A DNA stretch of 19,106 nt, taken from DASRAU01 sp036005805. GTDB taxonomy: Bacteria; Acidobacteriota; Polarisedimenticolia; Gp22-AA2. Shown piece by piece: positions 13,340 through 19,106 of this stretch. Location of the stretch: the NCBI GenBank assembly GCA_036005805.1, contig DASYQE010000397.1:1-19106 (forward strand), given 5' to 3'. Both the position numbers and the translations under genes were made by a program. The first letter of the stretch is position 1. Each line of letters opens with the position of its first letter. The notes under the pieces are model-generated. The model did no database searches. It was not told the DNA's origin and saw only the letters and a list, made by a program, of their open reading frames with translations.

Positions 13340-15799
13340 ATGATCGACGACCTCAGACTCGCGACCCGGCTGCTCCTCAAGAACAAGGCCTTCACCCTCA
13401 CTGCCGCCCTGACTCTGGCGATCTGCATCGGGGCGAACACCACCCTCTTCTCCGTGGTCCACAACGTGCTCCTGAGCCCGCTGCCGGTCCCGGAGTCCGA
13501 CCGCATCCTGCTGATGAGCAACTCGTACCCGAAGGCGGGGGCCGACGACCTGGGCCACTCCGGCGTTCCCGACTACTACGACCGCCTGCGCGACGTGTCG
13601 GTGTTCGAGGAGCAGGCGATGTTCACGACGCGCACCCGGAGCATCGACGAGGGGGGCACGCCGACGCGGGTCCGCACGATGCAGGCGACGCCATCGTTCT
13701 TCCGGCTGGTGCGCGTGCCGCCGCGCCTCGGCCGCATCTTCACCGAGCAGGAAGGGGAGGTCGGGCACGAGAAGGAAGTGATCCTCAGCCAGGGGCTCTG
13801 GAAGACGCAGTTCGGCGGCGACCCCGCGGCGATCGGCCGCGACCTGCGCATCGACGGTGAGCCGCACACCATCGTCGGCGTCATGCCGGCCGAGTTCGTG
13901 TTCTTCGACCCCGAGGCGGTGATGTGGACGCCGCTCGCCTTCACGCCCGAGCAGAAGTCGGACGACTCCCGTCACAGCAACAACTGGCGCAACATCGGCC
14001 GCCTCAAGCCGGGGGCGACGCTGCAGCAGGCCCAGGCGCAGGTGGACGCGCTCAACGCCGCCAACCTCGACCGCTTCCCGCAGTACAGGACCCTGCTGCT
14101 CAACGCCGGCTTCCACACCGTCGTGACCGGGTTGAAGGACTACCTGGTGCGCGACATCCGGCCGGTCCTGTTCCTCATGTGGGGCGGCGCGCTCTTCGTC
14201 CTGCTCATCGGGGCCGTCAACGTCGCGAACCTGGTGCTGGTGCGCTCGCGCGCGCGCCTCAAGGAGCTGGCGACGCGGCTGGCGCTGGGCGCGGGACCCT
14301 GGCGCGTCCTGCGCCAGCTCATTCTCGAGAGTCTCGTGCTGACGACCGTCTCCGCGGCCGCGGGGTTGTTCCTGGGCTATGCCACGCTCAGGCTCCTCGG
14401 GACCATCGACATCCAGGACCTGCCGCGCGGCGACGAGATCCGCGTGGACGGAGCGACCATCGCCTATGCGCTGGGCCTCGCGAGCCTCATCGGCTGCGCG
14501 CTCGGGATCATCCCGGTCGTGAGCCTGAGGCGATCCGACCTGACCATCGTGCTGCGCGAGGAGGGGAGGACCGGCACCAGCGGCACGGGCGCGCGCAATC
14601 TCCGCCGTGCCCTGGTGGTGGCCCAGGTGGGGTTCGCTTACGTGCTCCTCATCGGGGCGGGGCTGCTGTTCGCGTCGTTCCGCAAGGTGCTCGCGGTCGA
14701 TTCGGGGTTCAGGTCCGACGGGGTGATGACCGCCTCGGTCAGCCTGCCCGCCTCACGTTACAAGGACGATCCGGCCCTCATCGCCTTCGCCGACGAAGCG
14801 CTGCGCCGCGTGCGCGCCCTGCCGGGAGTCGTAAGCGCCGGAGCCACCGATACCATCCCGTTCGGCGGCAGCCACAGCGACAGCGTCATCCTGGCCGAGG
14901 GTTACCAGATGCAGCCGGGGGAGTCGGTGATCTCTCCCGGCCAGGTCTCGGTCACGCCGGGTTATTTCGAGACCATCGGCGCGCGTCTCGTGTCGGGACG
15001 GTTCTTCGAGGAGCGGGACGACGCGAAGGCGCCGCGCGTGGTCATCGTGGACGAGACGCTGGCCCGCCGCTTCTGGCCGGGCGTCGATCCGGTGGGGCGC
15101 CGGATGTACAAGCCGACCGACATCAACAACCTGCTCGCTGTCACCGACAAGACGGTCTTCCTCACCGTGGTCGGCGTCGTCCACGACGTGAAGCTCCGGA
15201 GTCTGACGGAAGGCCAGCAGTCGGTCGGGGCCTACTACTTCCCGAACACCCAGGCCACCCAGAACTATCTCACCTTCGCCGCGCGGACCTCGGGAGATCC
15301 GGCGGGGCTTTCGACCGCGCTGCGCGGAGCGCTCGCGGGCGTCGATCGCGAGCTGCCGATCTTCGACATGGCGACGCTCGAGGCGCTGACCGAGAAATCG
15401 CTCCTCAGCCGTCGCGCCCCGGTCCTGCTCTCGCTGTCGTTCGGAGCCGTGGCGCTCTTCCTGTCGGCGATCGGGATCTACGGCGTGCTGGCGTATCTCG
15501 TGACGCAGCGCACCCGCGAGATCGCCATCCGCCTCGCCCTCGGCAGCAGCGCCGGCGGCGTGTTCAAGCTGGTGCTGCGCGAAGGCGTCATCCTGAGCGT
15601 CGCCGGGTTCGTCCTGGGAATCACCGGGGCCGTGATCCTGCGGCGCGCCGTCGAGAGCCAGCTCTTCGGGATCAGCGCCAGCGATCCGGTCGTGCTCGCG
15701 ACCGTGACCGTGGGGCTGGGCCTGGTCGCCATGGCCGCCTGCGCCCTGCCGGCGCGCCGGGCCACGCGGATCGACCCGATCCTCGCCCTCTCCGAATAG
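13340..15799 (+). CDS. ADOP-family duplicated FtsX/MacB-like permease
   Basis: 819 residues with the layout of acidobacterial duplicated orphan permeases: two MacB periplasmic-core plus FtsX units in one chain. First unit: MIDDLRLATRLLLKNKAFTL at the start, a hydrophobic helix near 20-45, a periplasmic region to ~270, then three helices with NVANLVLVRSRARLKELATR near 293-312. Second unit: helix near 425-445, a periplasmic region to ~690, then helices with GVLAYLVTQRTREIAIRLAL near 714-733. The two 'RxxExxxRLALG' coupling-helix motifs are the duplicated signature contacting an ABC ATPase. No ATPase gene is adjacent, as expected for orphans. These proteins are thought to act in export or envelope processes; the substrate is unknown. 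No Shine-Dalgarno site is obvious before the ATG. The 15806 gene converges six bases away. Confidence 0.93.
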   Translation: MIDDLRLATRLLLKNKAFTLTAALTLAICIGANTTLFSVVHNVLLSPLPVPESDRILLMSNSYPKAGADDLGHSGVPDYYDRLRDVSVFEEQAMFTTRTRSIDEGGTPTRVRTMQATPSFFRLVRVPPRLGRIFTEQEGEVGHEKEVILSQGLWKTQFGGDPAAIGRDLRIDGEPHTIVGVMPAEFVFFDPEAVMWTPLAFTPEQKSDDSRHSNNWRNIGRLKPGATLQQAQAQVDALNAANLDRFPQYRTLLLNAGFHTVVTGLKDYLVRDIRPVLFLMWGGALFVLLIGAVNVANLVLVRSRARLKELATRLALGAGPWRVLRQLILESLVLTTVSAAAGLFLGYATLRLLGTIDIQDLPRGDEIRVDGATIAYALGLASLIGCALGIIPVVSLRRSDLTIVLREEGRTGTSGTGARNLRRALVVAQVGFAYVLLIGAGLLFASFRKVLAVDSGFRSDGVMTASVSLPASRYKDDPALIAFADEALRRVRALPGVVSAGATDTIPFGGSHSDSVILAEGYQMQPGESVISPGQVSVTPGYFETIGARLVSGRFFEERDDAKAPRVVIVDETLARRFWPGVDPVGRRMYKPTDINNLLAVTDKTVFLTVVGVVHDVKLRSLTEGQQSVGAYYFPNTQATQNYLTFAARTSGDPAGLSTALRGALAGVDRELPIFDMATLEALTEKSLLSRRAPVLLSLSFGAVALFLSAIGIYGVLAYLVTQRTREIAIRLALGSSAGGVFKLVLREGVILSVAGFVLGITGAVILRRAVESQLFGISASDPVVLATVTVGLGLVAMAACALPARRATRIDPILALSE

Positions 15800-15805
15800 C
15801 GAGCC

Positions 15806-16363
15806 CTAGGAGGCGGGCCAGAGCGCCTTGAAGACGAGGCCGGTGATCACGCCGTAGATGGCGCAATCCAGAAGGTGGCGGAAGGTCGTCCCCCACGGCT
15901 GCCCCTTCCAGATGCTGTCGCTGATCTGCCCGTAGCCGTAACCGGCGAACGCCACCGCGCCGGTCACCTGCATCGCCAGCATCCCGCCTTCGCCGAAGTG
16001 CAGCGTGTGGCGGGCGATGTAGGCGGCGGTGAAGCTCACGAGCATGCAGAGACCGAACCACAACGCCAGGTGCTTCGGCATCATCGGCATGCCCTTGGGG
16101 TACGAGGTGACGATCGCCACCGGTCCCTTCTCGAACTGCGCCAGGACGGCCGGGTCTTTCATCTGCGCGTGGGTGCAGAAGGGGGTGAAGTAGACGCCGG
16201 GCTCGAGGCTCGCCTTCCCGAGCACATCGCGAATCGCCTCTTCGTTCGGAAGCTTCTTGTGATCGGCGTTGTGGTACTTCAGGACCATGTGCACGAGGAA
16301 GCTGGCGACGAACACCGCGACGGCCGAAGCGACGACGGGAATCCACAGACTGCCGAAAGGCAT
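15806..16363 (-). CDS. Four-helix membrane protein, family not recognised
   Basis: 185 residues from the ATG at 16363, which has GGAGGAGGAC at 16380-16371 seven bases upstream; the frame extends further upstream but is Arg/Pro-rich and unsupported. Predicted membrane helices: ~7-29, ~92-112, ~122-140 and ~160-180. Between the first two is a soluble segment with KLPNEEAIRDVL, VYFTPFCTHAQM (single Cys and His in a C-T-H cluster) and a PKGMPMMPKH turn. The end is a Trp-Pro-Ala-Ser tail. I do not recognise a named family. It is transcribed alone, convergent with the permease and divergent from the GIDE-LemA operon. Confidence 0.75.
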   Translation of the reverse strand: MPFGSLWIPVVASAVAVFVASFLVHMVLKYHNADHKKLPNEEAIRDVLGKASLEPGVYFTPFCTHAQMKDPAVLAQFEKGPVAIVTSYPKGMPMMPKHLALWFGLCMLVSFTAAYIARHTLHFGEGGMLAMQVTGAVAFAGYGYGQISDSIWKGQPWGTTFRHLLDCAIYGVITGLVFKALWPAS

Positions 16364-16516
16364 CGGGGATGTCCTCCTCCGATCCGGCGCCCGCGAGCCC
16401 CTCCGAAAGGCTCCCGGTGCCGTCCGGGCGGCGGAATGGTACGGCAAGTCAGCACCCGGGAGATCCGGGCCGGCGCCCCGTCCGGCGCGAAAGCTTGCCC
16501 CCGACGGACCGGACCC

Positions 16517-16522
16517 TATATT
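16517..16522 (+). promoter_or_regulatory. -10-like box TATATT
   Basis: TATATT lies 20 bases before the GTG at 16543 in a GC-rich stretch. A transcript would have a leader of about 14 bases that includes a GGGGGG run at 16530-16535. No convincing -35 hexamer is seen. Confidence 0.45.
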
Positions 16523-16542
16523 GCGGCCGGGGGGGTCCGCTC

Positions 16543-17493
16543 GTGCGTTTCCGGTTCGATGCCCGTGACGGTCTGAAGCTCCTGCCGGCGTTCCTTTTCG
16601 GCTGGGTGGCGCTGCAGTTCTTTCGCGCCCTGCTGCCGCAAGGGGCGGTGCCAGTGTCCCCCGTTTCACCCTGGAAGCACGGGCTGCTCCTCCTGGGCGG
16701 CCTCGGACTGCTGGCCTACGGGTTCGTCCTGCTGCACCGCAAGCGCGCCATCGCCGACGTGCCCCGTTCGCGGTTGCGCTCGGTGGCGGTGGGGTTCGCC
16801 GAAGTCTCCGGGACGGCGCGCATGCGGACGCAGGTGATGGGTCCCTACAGCGGCATCCCCTGCGTGACCTGCCGTTTCCTGGCCGAAGAGGAGGACGAGG
16901 ATCGCCGCGGCTGGCGCACCATCGAGAGCGGCCAGTCGCCCGACTGGTTCATCCTCGAGGACGACACGGGGTCCATCGTCGTGGATCCCGACGGGGCCAA
17001 TCTCGCGCTCGGCCGCGACTACCGCACCATCGAGCTCGCCGAGGGCTGGCTGGGCCGCCGCCGGCGCTACACCGAATGGCGGCTGCACCCCGGCGAGGCC
17101 GCCTGCGTCATCGGCACGGTGCGTCGCGTCCGCAGCCTCGTGTTCGAGCAGCGCGCCGCGCTCCACGATCGGCTGCGCGACATCAGGCAGGACCCGGCGC
17201 GGGCCGCGTCCTTCGACGCCAACCGCGACGGACGCATCGACACGGAGGAGTGGGGGAACGCCGTCCGCGTCGCGCGGCAGGAGGTGGCTCGCGAGGCGGC
17301 CGCCGCCGAAGCGCCCCGCCAGGTGGACGAGCTGATCCTGGGAAAAGGACAAGGGGAGAAGACCTTCGTCATCACCGACCGCACGGAAGAGGACCTGGTG
17401 AGATCCCTGGCCTGGAAAGCGGGGCTGGCGCTCCTGTCCGGCGCGGCGCTGGCCGGCGCGGAGGCGTTCGCCCTGCTGCAACACCATCCCTGA
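16543..17493 (+). CDS. GIDE-domain membrane protein with EF-hand
   Basis: 316 residues from the GTG at 16543, preferred because the -10-like box and G-rich run lie just upstream and the longer open frame from 16369 overlaps the divergent gene's leader. Two membrane helices near residues 13-28 and 45-63 are followed by a GIDE-like domain (named after the mitochondrial E3 ligase MUL1/GIDE but common in bacteria): SGTARMRTQVMGPYSGIPCV, with Cys107 and Cys110, then an acidic loop, DDTGSIVVDPDGA near 144-156, and LHPGEAACVIGTVRR. Residues 225-236, D-A-N-R-D-G-R-I-D-T-E-E, fit the 12-residue EF-hand calcium loop. A third helix lies near 292-312. Topology suggests the GIDE and EF-hand parts share one side of the membrane. 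It precedes lemA by ten bases. Confidence 0.82.
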   Translation: MRFRFDARDGLKLLPAFLFGWVALQFFRALLPQGAVPVSPVSPWKHGLLLLGGLGLLAYGFVLLHRKRAIADVPRSRLRSVAVGFAEVSGTARMRTQVMGPYSGIPCVTCRFLAEEEDEDRRGWRTIESGQSPDWFILEDDTGSIVVDPDGANLALGRDYRTIELAEGWLGRRRRYTEWRLHPGEAACVIGTVRRVRSLVFEQRAALHDRLRDIRQDPARAASFDANRDGRIDTEEWGNAVRVARQEVAREAAAAEAPRQVDELILGKGQGEKTFVITDRTEEDLVRSLAWKAGLALLSGAALAGAEAFALLQHHP

Positions 17494-17503
17494 GGAGAAA
17501 CAG

Positions 17504-18091
17504 ATGATGCTCATCGTGCTGTTGGCTTTGGCCGTGACCGGGATCGTGGTGGTGGGCTGGGCCGCGGGCCTGTACAACCAGCTCATCGGCGTGCGCGTGA
17601 ACGTCGATCGGGCCTGGTCGAACATCGAGGTCCTGGAGAAGCAGCGCTACGACGAGATTCCCAAGCTCGTGAAGGTGTGCGAGGGCTACATGCAGTACGA
17701 GCGTGACACGCTGCAGAAGGTGATCGCCGCCCGCACGAAGTACCTGGGAGCGGGCGGGCCGGCCGATCGCGCCGCCGCCGGAGCGGAGATGACCTCGGCC
17801 CTCAAGGGGCTCTTCGCCCTGGCCGAGTCCTACCCCGACCTGAAGGCGAACACCAACTTCACGCAGCTGCAGTCGCGCATCACGGCGCTCGAGAGCGAGA
17901 TCGCCGACCGGCGCGAGTTCTTCAATGACTCCATCGCCATCTACAACGCGCGGCTGGAGCAGGTCCCCGACGTTTTCTTCGCACGCGCGCTCGGCTACAA
18001 GCCGCGCGACATGTACAAGGTGGCGCCGGCGGAGACGGTGGCCCCCGACATCAAGTTCGATCTGCCGAAGGCGAAGCGTCCGGCCGCCTGA
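17504..18091 (+). CDS. lemA: LemA family protein
   Basis: 195 residues, the normal length for LemA. GAGGAG lies at 17492-17497, seven bases or so before the ATG at 17504 (the next codon is also ATG). One N-terminal membrane helix at ~3-22, then YNQLIGVRVNVDRAWSNIEV near 24-43, the most conserved LemA block, followed by a long helical bundle ending with LPKAKRPAA. The pattern EVLEKQRYDEIPKLVKVCEGYM and FNDSIAIYNARLEQVPDVFFA are also typical. LemA proteins are membrane-anchored helical proteins of unclear function, often next to GIDE or TPM-domain genes, as here. It shares an operon with the GIDE gene and probably with the DUF2235 gene 20 bases downstream. Confidence 0.95.
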   Translation: MMLIVLLALAVTGIVVVGWAAGLYNQLIGVRVNVDRAWSNIEVLEKQRYDEIPKLVKVCEGYMQYERDTLQKVIAARTKYLGAGGPADRAAAGAEMTSALKGLFALAESYPDLKANTNFTQLQSRITALESEIADRREFFNDSIAIYNARLEQVPDVFFARALGYKPRDMYKVAPAETVAPDIKFDLPKAKRPAA

Positions 18092-18111
18092 GAGGAGGCG
18101 CGGCACCCCCG

Positions 18112-19106
18112 ATGAAACACCTCGTGGTCTGCTGCGACGGCACCTGGAACACCCCCGATCACATCGATCGGGGCCGGGTCTCTCCGACCAACGTCGTCAA
18201 GACGGCTCTTGCGGTCCTGCCCGAGCGGGCCGACGGCAGAAAGCAGCTGGTTCACTACCACTCCGGGGTCGGGACCGGCCGCTTCGATCACCTGCGCGGC
18301 GGGGCGTTCGGGTTCGGCCTGTCGGAGAACATCCTCGAAGCCTACCGCTTCGTGGCGCGTCACTTCGAGCCGGGGGACGCGCTGTTCCTCTTCGGCTTCA
18401 GCCGGGGCGCCTACACGGCGCGCAGCCTGGCCGGCCTCATCCGCAACTGCGGCGTGCTCACGACACTGTCGCGCGAGCGGCTCGACCAGGCCTATGCCCT
18501 GTACCGGCGGCGCGACGACGCGGCGCACCCGCGCGGCATCGAGGCGCGCCTGTTCCGCCGCATGCACTCGCACGAAACGCGCATCCGCTGCATCGGCGTC
18601 TGGGACACGGTCGGCGCCCTCGGCATCCCTGGCGGCGGGTTCCGCCGGCTCAACCGCCGCTGGGCCTTCCACGACGTCGATCTGAGCACCACCGTGGACA
18701 ACGCCTTCCAGGCCCTGGCGGCCGACGAGGAGCGCAAGGTGTTCGTCCCCGCGCTCTGGCGCCGCCAGCCCGGCGCCAACGGCCAGCGTCTCGAGCAGGC
18801 CTGGTTCGCCGGGGCGCACTCGAACGTCGGCGGCGGCTACGCCGATGCCGGCCTCTCCGACCTGGCCTTCCTCTGGATGAAGCAGCGGGCGGAGGAGTGC
18901 GGCCTCGAGTTCGACGAGCAGGCGGTGCGTGACTCGGTGCATCCGGATGTCCGCGGCGAGCTGCGCGACTCCTCGGTGGGAATCTACCGCCTTCTTCCGC
19001 ACCGGCGGCGGCCGATCGGCGCCGCCCCCGGCGGCGACGAATGGGTCCACGACAGCGTCATCGCCCGCATGGACGCCGTCCCGGGCTACCGGCCGGAGAA
19101 CGTCCT
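18112..19106 (+). CDS. DUF2235 / Tle1-like alpha/beta hydrolase (3' truncated)
   Basis: 331 residues visible; the frame is open to the window end. AGAGGAGG at 18091-18098 precedes the ATG at 18112. The N-terminus HLVVCCDGTWNTP is the DUF2235 opening strand and Asp-containing loop. The nucleophile elbow GFSRGAYTAR places the catalytic Ser at 97. WDTVGALG at 164-171 supplies the likely Asp165, and GAHSNVGGGY the His236, completing a Ser-Asp-His triad. DUF2235 includes phospholipase effectors of the Tle1 type delivered by type VI secretion, but also many non-secreted hydrolases. No signal peptide, immunity gene or VgrG/PAAR gene is visible, and the neighbours are LemA and GIDE genes, so a housekeeping lipid or ester hydrolase is at least as likely. 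Confidence 0.9.
   Translation, partial: MKHLVVCCDGTWNTPDHIDRGRVSPTNVVKTALAVLPERADGRKQLVHYHSGVGTGRFDHLRGGAFGFGLSENILEAYRFVARHFEPGDALFLFGFSRGAYTARSLAGLIRNCGVLTTLSRERLDQAYALYRRRDDAAHPRGIEARLFRRMHSHETRIRCIGVWDTVGALGIPGGGFRRLNRRWAFHDVDLSTTVDNAFQALAADEERKVFVPALWRRQPGANGQRLEQAWFAGAHSNVGGGYADAGLSDLAFLWMKQRAEECGLEFDEQAVRDSVHPDVRGELRDSSVGIYRLLPHRRRPIGAAPGGDEWVHDSVIARMDAVPGYRPENV

Noticed and set aside
16364..16669. N-terminal extension of the minus-strand membrane protein beyond 16363
   Set aside because: The extension is Arg/Pro/Gly-rich and overlaps the divergent promoter and GIDE start; the ATG at 16363 has a strong ribosome binding site.
18112..19106. Calling the DUF2235 protein a type VI secretion effector
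   Set aside because: No VgrG, PAAR, Hcp, adaptor or immunity gene is visible in the window; the family also contains non-effector hydrolases.

Overview
This is a very GC-rich chromosomal window with 17 protein-coding genes, two of them cut by the window ends. No rRNA, tRNA, CRISPR array, insertion sequence or phage gene was seen. An 819-residue stand-alone duplicated FtsX/MacB permease of the kind called ADOP (acidobacterial duplicated orphan permease), together with secreted PPC-domain and M20 proteins, points to Acidobacteriota or a related soil/sediment lineage. That placement is inference from gene content.

Layout. (1) 1-2016 (+): the 3' part of a CPA1-type Na+/H+ antiporter, then a YflT-like glycine-zipper stress protein with a strong hairpin terminator behind it. 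(2) 2116-5486 (+): a GT4 glycosyltransferase and a glycogen-debranching-type amylo-alpha-1,6-glucosidase, two bases apart. (3) 5503-7660 (-): a three-gene operon of a thioredoxin-fold protein, a ferritin-like diiron protein with a Ser/Gly/Arg tail, and a duplicated four-helix membrane protein (DUF6766-like). (4) 7844-9411 (+): two exported proteins of unknown or lipoprotein-carrier-like function. (5) 9473-11011 (+): an exported M20-family peptidase homologue with altered metal ligands. (6) 11015-13143 (-): a secreted HExxH metalloprotease with a PPC domain and a small exported partner. (7) 13340-15799 (+): the ADOP permease. (8) 15806-16363 (-): an unrecognised four-helix membrane protein. (9) 16543-19106 (+): a GIDE-domain membrane protein with an EF-hand, LemA, and a DUF2235/Tle1-like alpha/beta hydrolase that runs off the end.

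The main discovery is in region 3. The thioredoxin-fold gene (7660 to 7085, minus) is interrupted by one in-frame TGA at 7555-7553. The reading frame continues with clear homologous coding on both sides. The TGA lies exactly where the first cysteine of the CxxC redox motif belongs, giving U36-G-G-C39. A stem-loop with G in its apical loop begins about ten bases downstream of the TGA, placing the loop about 17 bases away, as expected for a bacterial SECIS element. I read this as a selenoprotein of 191 residues that ordinary gene calling would split into two fragments. It heads an operon with a ferritin-like diiron protein, which suggests a redox, peroxide or iron-stress role. The divergent intergenic region upstream of it carries three copies of TTGCGGA and two perfect inverted repeats, a candidate regulatory site.

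Several plus-strand genes (7844, 9473, 16543) have a TANANT-type -10 box very close to the start codon, consistent with short-leader or leaderless transcripts.
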